A DNA stretch of 11,408 nucleotides from Sandaracinaceae bacterium (GTDB lineage: Bacteria; Myxococcota_A; Polyangia; Polyangiales; Houyiibacteriaceae), in the NCBI GenBank assembly GCA_012514415.1, contig JAAZAH010000051.1, positions 1 to 11,408 on the forward strand, read 5' to 3'. The notes beneath the pieces are model-generated. The model was given only the letters and a program-made list of their open reading frames with translations. It did not search any database and was not told the DNA's origin. Made by a program: the position numbers and the translations under genes. Positions 1 to 6,299 of the stretch are shown here, piece after piece; positions within the stretch are counted from its first letter, which is position 1, and each line of letters opens with the position of its first letter.

Positions 1-709
1 CGACGATTGCGCTCATTGCGCCGTAGAGCGCGCCTTGTTCGAGGTGGAGCTCGAGAATTTCCTCATGGATGGCGGAGAAGACGGGGCGCACGCCCTGACC
101 GCGGATCTGAGCAAGGGCGATCTCGGCGGCGTTTTTCGAGCCGAAGCGGAAAGCAAATCGCACGTGCTCCGCATGCGCTCGATACGCGAGCCAAAAGGAG
201 AGTGGGAAGGCGAGCTCGCCACCGCTCTTCAACATGCTCAAGGTGAAATCAGGACCCACGGCGCGTCGCGGCGCGGGCCGAATCGAGAGCGCGCGTCCAT
301 CGGGGACAATGGCCTCGACGCCCGCGACGAGCTGCCTGACGGGATCGTCGTCGGGCGAGAGTCCGCCGGGGCACCGCGCGAGGAGCAGGCGGTAGAGCGG
401 AAAATCTCCCTCATAGGGCAGGCCAAGCGACATGGAGCGAGCTCGAAGCGTCTCTTCGACCTTTGCGAGCGAGGCGCCGGCACCCACGTGGAGTAGCCGA
501 GAGGTCTCATCCATCTCGAGGATCTCAGAAAACTTCGAGAGATCCAGCTGGATGGCTCTTCCCGGCTCGAGCCCCATCTCGAGCCCAAAGCGAACGGCGG
601 CGCGCACCCCGCGAATCGCCTCGTCGCGATCGCGCGGCTGAAAGCGAAGCACGTTGCCATCCTCGATGACCGAAGAGCTGAACTCTTCACGAAAACGCCG
701 GATGCCCAT
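1..709 (-). CDS. FAD-binding (PCMH/GlcE-like) oxidase subunit, partial
   Basis: This reading frame runs from ATG at 709 off the left edge of the window, giving 236 residues without a stop. It resembles the flavin-binding domain of the GlcD/GlcE group. Residues 73-95 (HVGAGASLAKVEETL...) match the family's second flavin strand, 124-138 (VRQLVAGVEAIVPDG) the 'GxxVVxPDGR' strand, and 148-160 (RRAVGPDFTLSML) the 'NVAGYDL' segment of GlcE. The glycine-rich loop near the N-terminus that normally holds the FAD pyrophosphate is absent: residues 41-60 pass directly from a helix into IQLDLSKFSEIL. The 'GSEGTLG' turn is reduced to SGGELA (162-167). The start lies one base after the stop of the upstream flavoprotein gene, so the two are surely co-transcribed and probably translationally coupled. 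It may be a partner subunit of that enzyme rather than an independent oxidase. Substrate is unknown. Confidence 0.7.
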   Translation of the reverse strand, partial: MGIRRFREEFSSSVIEDGNVLRFQPRDRDEAIRGVRAAVRFGLEMGLEPGRAIQLDLSKFSEILEMDETSRLLHVGAGASLAKVEETLRARSMSLGLPYEGDFPLYRLLLARCPGGLSPDDDPVRQLVAGVEAIVPDGRALSIRPAPRRAVGPDFTLSMLKSGGELAFPLSFWLAYRAHAEHVRFAFRFGSKNAAEIALAQIRGQGVRPVFSAIHEEILELHLEQGALYGAMSAIV

Positions 710-710
710 T

Positions 711-2312
711 CTATCGCAGCCCATGAAGGAATTCCTCGGGGAGAAGCGTTCCCCGATTCAAGATCAAGCGAGGGTCGAACGTCTTCTTTAAATCCGCGAG
801 AAGAGAAAGCGCGTGGCCTTGTTCGCGCTGCATCGCGGGCGCTTTTGAGCGTCCCACCCCGTGGTGATGGCTTAGGCTTCCGCCCGCATCGATCGCCGCT
901 TTGAGGGCGCTTCTCCACGCGCGATCATAACGCTCGAGCTGCTCGGCGTCGCTTCGCGCCGAGCCCGCGAAGGTGAAGTAGATCGACGCGCCATCGGGAT
1001 AAGCATGGCTGAAATGCGCCATCACGAAGACGTGCTCTCCGAGCGCCCGCTTGACGGCCTCATACATCGGGAGCATCCGACTCCACCTCGCCGAGACTTC
1101 CATCGTGTCGACGAACGCACCCGAGCGAAACATGGGCGACTGGCGATAGCTGACGCTATGGCGATGGGCGAGCCAATGCCGTCCGGGCTCTTCGCCAAGA
1201 TCTTCGGCACCGAGCTCGAGCGCAATGGAGCGGGCGACTTCGCGTTCAATCTTACCAAGCGAAAGATCGCATTCCCACACAAGCACGAGCGTTGCGCCTC
1301 CGAGCATGGTGTCGGGAACACGCTCGATGAGCTCGTTCATGTATTTGGCGTGCCGAAGCGAGTGATTGAGCGCGTGAAGAGCGAGGGAGCGGACTGTCGA
1401 TTCTTTACGTGTTTTCCCGCGGATGCCCTTGGGGCGAGAGGCTTCGGTCTCGCTGTCCGTGTCTCTGCGCCGAATTCCGCCTTGCCGCTTCAAAAAGGAG
1501 TCGAAGGGATCGTAGAGCCGCGCGACCGCCGGACGGAGCCCGCTTTGATAGAATCTCCGAATCGCGAGAAGTCCGCTCGCAACATCCGGGAAAACGAAGC
1601 CGGCGAAGACGCGTTCTTCAGGTGCCGGGGCGATGCGGAGCGTCGCCTCGGTGACGATCCCGAGGATGCCTTCGGAGCCGATGATGAGCGGGAGAAGCGC
1701 CGCGTTTTCACCGTCTCGTTCGACGTGATGTACCTTCCCCGTGCCGTCCACGAAGCGGAGCCCGAGGATCATATCCTCGATTTTTCCGTATCTTCCAGAT
1801 GTCTGCCCGGCCGAGCGCCCGGCGATCCATCCTCCGAGGGTTGAGCAATAAATCGACGAAGGAAAATGCCCGAGCGTGAACCCCAAGCGGTTCAGCTCGT
1901 CTTCGAGGTGCTGCCCGACGATGCCCGCCTCAAAGCGCGCGATAAGTCGCTCGCCGTCGACCTCGAGCGGGCGACGCATCCGCTTCATATCGATGATGAG
2001 CGCATCCTCTCTTGGGAGGATGCCGCCGCAGACGCCGCTTCCCGCGCCATAAGGGACGATCGGGAGCGAGCGCTCGTGCGCCACTTGAACAAGTCGTGCC
2101 ACTTCCTCGGTGGACTCGGGCCAAGCGATGAAGGCGGGCGGGGCGATGGCCGCCTCACCGCGGCGCGTTCGGATCTGCTGCCGCGGCCAGAGATCGCGGG
2201 CATACGCTACCCGATCGGTACTCTCGCTCGAGATGTTTTCGTTCGCGAGCGCGGATGCGAGCTCGTCGCGGAGCGGTTCTACCCCTTTGGATACAGGACG
2301 AAGCACCACCAT
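711..2312 (-). CDS. FAD-binding oxidase, alkyl-DHAP-synthase-like
   Basis: The 533-residue protein is a VAO/PCMH flavoenzyme. The FAD domain spans about residues 58-230, with the pyrophosphate loop PYGAGSGVCGG at 87-97, the segment GHFPSSIYCSTLGGW at 148-162, YGKIED at 175-180, and IIGSEGILGIVTEATLRI at 210-227. The pattern 'GH-P-S---ST-GGW---R--G----YG-IED' is that of alkyldihydroxyacetonephosphate synthase (AGPS), which swaps the acyl chain of acyl-DHAP for a fatty alcohol to make ether lipids. The C-terminal half agrees: SHAYPDGASIYFTF (435-448), the AGPS triple-histidine motif SHHHGVGR (481-488), and a DPRLILNRG tail. A charged stretch at about 274-305 (RRRDTDSETE and following) lies where AGPS has a mobile loop. 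Related bacterial FAD oxidases such as D-lactate/glycolate dehydrogenase are the alternative. It leads a pair with the gene at 1-709 and is divergent from ribA. No Shine-Dalgarno sequence precedes the ATG. Confidence 0.85.
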   Translation of the reverse strand: MVVLRPVSKGVEPLRDELASALANENISSESTDRVAYARDLWPRQQIRTRRGEAAIAPPAFIAWPESTEEVARLVQVAHERSLPIVPYGAGSGVCGGILPREDALIIDMKRMRRPLEVDGERLIARFEAGIVGQHLEDELNRLGFTLGHFPSSIYCSTLGGWIAGRSAGQTSGRYGKIEDMILGLRFVDGTGKVHHVERDGENAALLPLIIGSEGILGIVTEATLRIAPAPEERVFAGFVFPDVASGLLAIRRFYQSGLRPAVARLYDPFDSFLKRQGGIRRRDTDSETEASRPKGIRGKTRKESTVRSLALHALNHSLRHAKYMNELIERVPDTMLGGATLVLVWECDLSLGKIEREVARSIALELGAEDLGEEPGRHWLAHRHSVSYRQSPMFRSGAFVDTMEVSARWSRMLPMYEAVKRALGEHVFVMAHFSHAYPDGASIYFTFAGSARSDAEQLERYDRAWRSALKAAIDAGGSLSHHHGVGRSKAPAMQREQGHALSLLADLKKTFDPRLILNRGTLLPEEFLHGLR

Positions 2313-2317
2313 GCTCT

Positions 2318-2323
2318 ATCATA
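2318..2323 (-). promoter_or_regulatory. -10-like hexamer for the AGPS-like gene
   Basis: On the minus strand TATGAT (5 of 6 to TATAAT) stands five bases before the ATG at 2312. Transcription would begin at or next to the A of the start codon, which would give a leaderless mRNA. No recognisable -35 box lies 16-18 bases upstream, so this rests on the -10 alone. Confidence 0.35.
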
Positions 2324-2347
2324 ATGGGAGGGGGATGGGTACGCGGG

Positions 2348-2375
2348 TTGACTCAAATCACTCGCCGTCTAAAGT
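2348..2375 (+). promoter_or_regulatory. sigma70-type promoter of ribA
   Basis: TTGACT at 2348-2353 (5 of 6 to the -35 consensus) is followed after 16 bases by TAAAGT at 2370-2375. This predicts a start near 2382 and a 5' leader of about 26 bases. The -35 box lies inside the small inverted repeat TTGACTCAA (2348-2356), which could be half of an operator. The leader is far too short for an FMN riboswitch. Confidence 0.5.
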
Positions 2376-2384
2376 GTCCTGAAC

Positions 2385-2398
2385 CCCCGAACGCGGGG
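2385..2398 (+). promoter_or_regulatory. hairpin covering the ribA Shine-Dalgarno
   Basis: CCCCG (2385-2389) can pair with CGGGG (2394-2398) around an AACG tetraloop. The 3' arm supplies most of the strong Shine-Dalgarno sequence GGGGAGA (2395-2401), which stands six to seven bases before the ribA ATG at 2408. The pairing would hide the ribosome binding site. Whether this is regulatory or chance in GC-rich DNA cannot be told from one sequence. Confidence 0.4.
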
Positions 2399-2407
2399 AG
2401 AACCGTC

Positions 2408-3064
2408 ATGAGCCCTAATCCTGAGCCGACTTTCAGGCGGTATTCCGAGGCCACCGTCCCGACCGAGTACGGGACCTTTCGTTTTGTGGTCTATCGCGAG
2501 GCCGACTCTCCTTTTGAACACGTCGCCATCGTCCGCGGTGAAGTGCGCGGTGCGAGCGATGTCCTCGTGCGCGTTCATAGCGAATGCATGACCGGCGAGG
2601 TCTTCCACAGCCTGAAATGCGATTGTCGCGAGCAACTGGATCTCGCGATGCGCCGCATTGCCGAAGAAAAGGCTGGGGTGATCTGTTACCTGCGCCAAGA
2701 AGGACGCGGGATCGGCCTCGGTAATAAGATCAAGGCCTATGCGCTCCAGCAACAGGGCTACGATACGGTCGACGCGAACCGTAAGCTCGGCTTTGGCGAC
2801 GATCTCCGCGACTATAAGGCCGCCGCCTTCATGCTCCGCGATCTGGGAATCGAATCCGTCCGCGTGATGACGAATAACCCGCTCAAAGTCGACGCCCTCA
2901 GACGCGATGGTGTGCTCGTCACCTCACGCGTTGAGCATTTCGCGGGCTACCATCCTCACAATCAGGAATACCTCGAGACGAAACGTAGGCGCATGGGGCA
3001 CCTCTACGATCTTGGCGACGAAGAGGCGCGGCCGGCGCTCGCTTCGGGTGGAGAGCTCGATTGA
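2408..3064 (+). CDS. ribA: GTP cyclohydrolase II
   Basis: RibA opens GTP to 2,5-diamino-6-ribosylamino-4(3H)-pyrimidinone 5'-phosphate, formate and pyrophosphate, the first step of riboflavin synthesis, in the cytoplasm. The 218-residue product has the three zinc-binding cysteines in HSECMTGEVFHSLKCDC (Cys60, Cys71, Cys73), the catalytic/GTP segment RQEGRGIGL (96-104), DANRKLGFGDDLRDY (122-136) and MTNNPLKV (154-161). It is a stand-alone GTP cyclohydrolase II of the usual size (E. coli about 196) with no RibB domain, so the dihydroxybutanone-phosphate synthase must be elsewhere. I chose ATG 2408 over upstream in-frame starts because GGGGAGA lies six to seven bases before it and residue 10 onward matches the family N-terminus. 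It stands alone between a divergent flavoprotein gene and the convergent folE. A flavin enzyme next to a flavin-synthesis gene may be coincidence. Confidence 0.96.
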   Translation: MSPNPEPTFRRYSEATVPTEYGTFRFVVYREADSPFEHVAIVRGEVRGASDVLVRVHSECMTGEVFHSLKCDCREQLDLAMRRIAEEKAGVICYLRQEGRGIGLGNKIKAYALQQQGYDTVDANRKLGFGDDLRDYKAAAFMLRDLGIESVRVMTNNPLKVDALRRDGVLVTSRVEHFAGYHPHNQEYLETKRRRMGHLYDLGDEEARPALASGGELD

Positions 3065-3128
3065 CGAGGGGACGCCGGTTGTCGAGATCGGCGGCCGCAC
3101 ACTCACACGGCGACGCGGGTGAGGGAGC

Positions 3129-3698
3129 TCAGCCCTCTCGACTTCCGATGGCTGCGAAGAAGGCCTCACGAAAATCATCGTCGCGCTCTCCGCGGTAGGT
3201 GAAGGTTTTCGCGCGTGCCCCGTGAGCCCTCGAGCTCCGCGAGACGACGCAGGCGTGCTCCAAATCGATGTAGCAGGCGGCGGCGCGTGCGCCGAGATGC
3301 TCGATGAGATCGCTCGCGAGTTGCTCGCCAAGCGCCTCTTGAAGAACGAGCCGCCGCGAGCGGGCGTGGGCGAGCTTCGCGAGCGCTCCGAGCCCGACCA
3401 CGCGCTCATTTGGAAGGTAGCCGAGCGTGATCTTTCCCTGCGCCGGCAAGAGGTGGTGCGGACAGATGAGCGTCGCCTCGACCGGACCGAGGATGACGGG
3501 ATCGCGCGTCTGGGCTCGGGTTTCATTTGAGAGGATCGCCGCCGGATCCATCGCGTAGCCCTCGAGGAGCTCTTCGGCGAAGGCTTTGGCCACGCGCATT
3601 CCCGTCCCTTTGAGCTCGGGATCGTCGGCGATGGGGAGATCGAGCGCGCGGAGAAAGGCCTCGATGGCTTGGGCGGCGGCTTCGAGATCGCGAGGCAT
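3129..3698 (-). CDS. folE: GTP cyclohydrolase I, divergent type
   Basis: FolE converts GTP to 7,8-dihydroneopterin triphosphate, the entry to folate and pterins. In the 189-residue product the zinc ligands appear as Cys79 and His82 in CPHHLLPAQGK and Cys150 in LEHACVVSR, with His81 as the catalytic histidine. Gln120-Glu121 (VLQEAL) match the guanine-binding QE pair of E. coli FolE, and Arg154 matches its triphosphate-binding Arg185. Differences are notable: CEHH is CPHH, and the triphosphate-contact stretch GLSKI is GLGAL (102-106). The N-terminus is about 30 residues shorter than E. coli's. In-frame TAG lies one codon before the GGC preceding ATG 3698, so the start cannot move upstream. No good Shine-Dalgarno sequence is seen. 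It converges on ribA with 64 bp between stops. The family call is firm; full activity is likely but the substitutions leave some doubt. Confidence 0.92.
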   Translation of the reverse strand: MPRDLEAAAQAIEAFLRALDLPIADDPELKGTGMRVAKAFAEELLEGYAMDPAAILSNETRAQTRDPVILGPVEATLICPHHLLPAQGKITLGYLPNERVVGLGALAKLAHARSRRLVLQEALGEQLASDLIEHLGARAAACYIDLEHACVVSRSSRAHGARAKTFTYRGERDDDFREAFFAAIGSREG

Positions 3699-3792
3699 GC
3701 CCTAGTCTTAGTCGATCTCGGACCAAAGCGGGAGGGAAGCGCTCTTGAAGGGCCGGAAAGGGGGAAGTTTTTTGAAGTCGGGTCACGTCGCG

Positions 3793-3805
3793 CTTTCGAT
3801 GAAAG
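3793..3805. promoter_or_regulatory. palindrome in the folE/lipoprotein divergent region
   Basis: CTTTC-GAT-GAAAG is a perfect 5-bp inverted repeat around a 3-bp centre, in the 143-bp gap between two divergent genes (3699-3841). It could be an operator. The same gap holds two copies of TTGAAG (3745-3750 and 3772-3777), the second preceded by a T run. No strong -10 box matches either. Confidence 0.25.
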
Positions 3806-3829
3806 AAGGCGCAGACGGCGCGTGCCTGC

Positions 3830-3835
3830 TAGGCT
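3830..3835 (+). promoter_or_regulatory. extended -10-like element for the lipoprotein gene
   Basis: TGC-TAGGCT (3827-3835) resembles an extended -10 (TGn followed by TAnnnT). It ends six bases before the ATG at 3842, the spacing expected for a leaderless start. There is no -35 match and no Shine-Dalgarno sequence. Confidence 0.3.
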
Positions 3836-3841
3836 TGCTCC

Positions 3842-4924
3842 ATGCTCCCCCGAGGTTTGTGCGCCTTTTGGAGCGCCCGCCCGAAGCCGCTTGCACGCAT
3901 CATCGCCCTTGCGCTCATCGGGCTCGTTGCGTGCGAGGGTGAGGAGCCTCGGCGGCAGCGGGCGATGGATTTCGAATTCCCCGAGGAAAGCGAGTCCCCT
4001 GTCTACTTGGCCGAGGAAACGCTCACGGAGGGACGACAGGAGTGGCCCATTCGCCCCGCCGTCTCCATCGACACCGACTACGATTCAAGTGAGCTCGTCA
4101 CCGTGCACCGCTTCGTCTATCGGCATCGCACCCGCTTTCCGCCGATCCTCGGCCCGGGACTTCCGAGCTTCGCTCAAGCGCCCAAAGAGCTCCGCGTCGA
4201 TGTCTCAAAGGATCGCATCCGCGTCACCTTTCTCGGCCCGGATTGGCCCGTGCCGGGCGGCTCTGAGGTGCGAATGCAGGCAGGGCGCCCGAGCGCCTAC
4301 GTTTTTGACGGTGAGGGGGGCCGAAGCGTGGGCGTGGGCCAGCTCGCCGCGTGGTACGAGGGCGCGCCGCCTCCTGGTTCACCCGGCTTTGGCCTTCGTG
4401 TGGATGAAGAGCCCGGCCTTCAAGAGCATATGCCGCTCTTCTGCCGCTTCCTCGCCGAATGGGCCCGCGCATCGCTCGATAATTGGGGGCGCCGCTGTGA
4501 ATCCGGCGCGCCGCGGTTCTTCCGGATCGGTCGGACGCAGGCGACGCTCACGGCGCACGTCCCAATGAAGATCCCACGCCGCTACCTTCGCGCAGACCAT
4601 CTCGATCCTCCGGAGCCTTTGCTCCATGATCCGGCGCGCGTCCTCGTCGAAGAAGAGATCCTCGAACGCCTCGTCCCCACCGTACCCGCCGAAGACGTCG
4701 ATGAAGAGACACTGCCGGCGACGCTCTATATCGAAAATCGTGCGCGCGGACGCAGCCTTGTCGTCATCGAGGGGCTTCAGGTGGCCGTCCTCGAGGAGGG
4801 AGCCTCCGTCACCCTTCGCGGCCTCCAGCATGGCCGTTATCGGATCGGCGCGCTGCGCGCGTTCGGGGCGCGGCGAAGCATCCCGTTGATGCACCGCGTC
4901 CCGGGCGAGCTCATCATCGAATGA
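3842..4924 (+). CDS. putative lipoprotein of unknown function
   Basis: The 360-residue protein begins with a basic n-region and hydrophobic core (LARIIALALIGLVA, 17-30), ending at the lipobox LVAC with Cys31, so it should be a lipid-anchored envelope protein in a Gram-negative cell. The mature part starts acidic (EGEEP, FEFPEESES), giving a flexible tether. The middle (about 75-250) has no domain I recognise. It contains Cys201 and Cys219, which could form a disulfide in the periplasm. The C-terminus (294-360) reads LYIENRARG...VVIEGLQVAVLEEG...LRGLQHGRYRIGA, the strand-turn rhythm of PEGA-like beta domains ('xGLxxGxYxI'). That match is by eye. It is alone on its strand: divergent from folE and converging at 6 bp on the gene at 4931. 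A six-base inverted repeat overlaps its stop. The start is the only one leaving a complete signal peptide. Confidence 0.75.
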   Translation: MLPRGLCAFWSARPKPLARIIALALIGLVACEGEEPRRQRAMDFEFPEESESPVYLAEETLTEGRQEWPIRPAVSIDTDYDSSELVTVHRFVYRHRTRFPPILGPGLPSFAQAPKELRVDVSKDRIRVTFLGPDWPVPGGSEVRMQAGRPSAYVFDGEGGRSVGVGQLAAWYEGAPPPGSPGFGLRVDEEPGLQEHMPLFCRFLAEWARASLDNWGRRCESGAPRFFRIGRTQATLTAHVPMKIPRRYLRADHLDPPEPLLHDPARVLVEEEILERLVPTVPAEDVDEETLPATLYIENRARGRSLVVIEGLQVAVLEEGASVTLRGLQHGRYRIGALRAFGARRSIPLMHRVPGELIIE

Positions 4925-4926
4925 GC
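4909..4926. terminator. weak hairpin over a convergent gene end
   Basis: GCTCAT (4909-4914) and ATGAGC (4921-4926) form a 6-bp stem with loop CATCGA. The stem spans the lipoprotein stop codon, and the convergent gene at 4931 ends six bases later. There is no clear T tract on either side, so an intrinsic terminator is possible but unproven. Confidence 0.25.
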
Positions 4927-4930
4927 CGAT

Positions 4931-5512
4931 TTAGCTGAGCGGACTTTCGGGCGGATCGTCGATCCTTAGATGCGCGTACGCGTCGGGGCCGAGGGTGCGT
5001 GAGCGCTCGGCCTCGGGGAGGCGGCTTCGCAGGGTGTGCGCGACCTGGTCGATGATTTCGAAGCGCACGCCGAAGCGATAATAATCGTCACTCCGCGTCG
5101 CCCCGAGCGCCTCGAGCGATCCCTTGACGACGCTTCGATCGGCGGGGCGAAGCTCGAGATGTGCTCCGAAGCCCTCGCTCTCCTCCTCGATGAGCGCTTC
5201 GTATGCGATCCCTATCGGATTGAAGGAAAGGAAAATGTCTTCGAACTCGAGGCGCACATTCTCGGGCTGCTCGCGCGGGAGGTACCAACGCGCGGGCCCG
5301 AGGTTTCGGCGGATGACCTCTCCGAAATACACACCCACCATCTGCGCGATGAGCCCGTGGGCTTCCTCTTTCACCTCGCGCGCGCTCATCAGGTAAAAAT
5401 CGAGGAAGGGAAGGGTGTCTTGAGTGAAGTCGAGGCGGACCTTGGCGACTTCCTCGACGGCGAGGATGCAGGCGGCGGTGAGATCGACGATATTTTTATC
5501 GGGCTCGTCCAT
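4931..5512 (-). CDS. uncharacterised conserved-type protein
   Basis: I do not recognise this 193-residue family. It is a soluble acidic protein without signal peptide or membrane segment. The N-terminal half is helical (LTAACILAVEEVAKVRL; SAREVKEEAHGLIAQMVGVYFGEVIRRNLG, about 44-72), followed by a beta-like half holding WYLP, VRLEFEDIFLSFNPIGIAYEAL (about 87-107), an acidic EEESEG stretch and a C-terminal helix (about 152-172). The 'YFGEVIRRxLG...FNPIGIAYEAL' pattern looks conserved by style, as in small uncharacterised families where one domain packs a strand sheet on a helix. An in-frame GTG at 5536 would add eight residues, but I prefer ATG 5512 because a promoter-like CAGACA-17-CATACT lies just upstream and would put the transcript start after that GTG. 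It lies 66 bp downstream of the NlpC/P60-like gene on the same strand, so they may be co-expressed. Confidence 0.7.
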   Translation of the reverse strand: MDEPDKNIVDLTAACILAVEEVAKVRLDFTQDTLPFLDFYLMSAREVKEEAHGLIAQMVGVYFGEVIRRNLGPARWYLPREQPENVRLEFEDIFLSFNPIGIAYEALIEEESEGFGAHLELRPADRSVVKGSLEALGATRSDDYYRFGVRFEIIDQVAHTLRSRLPEAERSRTLGPDAYAHLRIDDPPESPLS

Positions 5513-5520
5513 AGTGGCGC

Positions 5521-5549
5521 AGTATGACACGCGCACTGGGGGCTGTCTG
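5521..5549 (-). promoter_or_regulatory. promoter-like element before the gene at 5512
   Basis: On the minus strand CAGACA (4 of 6 to TTGACA) is separated by 17 bases from CATACT (5526-5521, 4 of 6 to TATAAT). CATACT ends eight bases before the ATG at 5512. No Shine-Dalgarno sequence intervenes, so a leader of zero to three bases is implied. Confidence 0.35.
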
Positions 5550-5578
5550 CGCTGCCGCGTCTCCCCGACCGGAATCCT

Positions 5579-6292
5579 TTAGCGATGCACCCGTCCGATG
5601 CCGATCGGTGCTTCGACCGTGACGGGGAAGCTTGCTCCAAACCAGCCATAGCCAATCGGCTGGCGCGCCTCGCCCGCCTTGATGAGGATGGTACCGCGTC
5701 CGAAGCCACCTTCGCCCCCTCGGGGGCGCGTATCGTTCTGATGCGGCACCGTCGTCGAATCCGCGATCCGCACGGCGTAGACGCCTTCGAGGCCCGGAAG
5801 CTTCCGGGGTTTTCTAACGATGAAGCCGGTGTGGCCTGTGAGGTCGCTTTCCGGAAAATGCTTCGGAATGGTCCAGGCAAAGAGATCGCCGGCTTCGGCG
5901 TCCTCGATCCGGTCGATGCGCTGCCATCCTCCGCGAGTCCCGCGCGCTGGCGCCCGCTTGATGGCTTCGACGAAATCGTTCGCCGTCGGACGCGGCGCGT
6001 AAGAATGAAGCCTCGCGAGAGGAGCTTCTTTTTCGAGCACCCAACCGACCAGCCCCGAGCAGTCGAAGTAATAGATCCCGCGGCGCTCGTCGACGTAGGT
6101 CCGGTGTTGGTATCGGGTCGCGACGAGGCGCTCCTCGATGGCGTCGAGACGCCGTAGGATGCGCTCCGCGGCGCGGGTCGCAGGTTGGGGGATATCAAGA
6201 CTGAGACCCAGCGTACGCTCGAGCCCGATGCTTGACCCACAGAGCAGCAGCCCCACAATCACGAGGAGGAGGAAGGATACACGTCGGACCAT
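5579..6292 (-). CDS. NlpC/P60-like cysteine hydrolase, membrane anchored
   Basis: The 237-residue protein starts with a signal or anchor segment (MVRRVSFLLLVIVGLLLCG). The cysteine there is preceded by LLL, so it is not a good lipobox. The catalytic region reads YYFDCSGLVGWVL (75-87) with Cys78 as nucleophile, then GDLFAWTIPK (135-144), and TGHTGFIV (152-159) with His154 as the general base. ADST..PHQ (177-185) may give the third polar residue. This is the order of the NlpC/P60 (papain-like) peptidoglycan hydrolase and amidase family, so a cell-wall role outside the membrane is likely. A basic helix (36-63) separates anchor and enzyme. I placed the start at ATG 6292, not the in-frame codon at 6355, because the longer version buries the signal peptide 21 residues in and the promoter lies between the two. 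It leads the minus-strand pair and is divergent from the HEAT gene. Confidence 0.8.
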   Translation of the reverse strand: MVRRVSFLLLVIVGLLLCGSSIGLERTLGLSLDIPQPATRAAERILRRLDAIEERLVATRYQHRTYVDERRGIYYFDCSGLVGWVLEKEAPLARLHSYAPRPTANDFVEAIKRAPARGTRGGWQRIDRIEDAEAGDLFAWTIPKHFPESDLTGHTGFIVRKPRKLPGLEGVYAVRIADSTTVPHQNDTRPRGGEGGFGRGTILIKAGEARQPIGYGWFGASFPVTVEAPIGIGRVHR

Positions 6293-6299
6293 GTAGGTT

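Noticed and set aside
238..918. 226-residue minus-strand frame across the two flavoprotein genes
   Set aside because: Serine- and arginine-rich shadow frame that crosses both true genes; the VAO-fold proteins in the other frames explain the region.
1005..1844. 279-residue plus-strand frame
   Set aside because: Lies wholly antisense to the AGPS-like gene, has no Shine-Dalgarno sequence or recognisable motif, and is typical of opposite-strand frames in GC-rich coding DNA.
2313..2407. FMN riboswitch before ribA
   Set aside because: The whole intergenic gap is only 95 bases, the predicted leader is about 26 bases, and no RFN-element sequence is seen.
3065..3128. Bidirectional terminator between ribA and folE
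   Set aside because: Only loose GC inverted repeats (such as CGCCG/CGGCG) with large loops and no T tract.
3669..4568. 299-residue plus-strand frame
   Set aside because: Overlaps the folE start and most of the lipoprotein gene in another frame; arginine/serine-rich with no domain pattern.
5389..6258. 289-residue minus-strand frame
   Set aside because: Shadow of the NlpC/P60-like and uncharacterised genes, rich in Ser, Arg and Pro.
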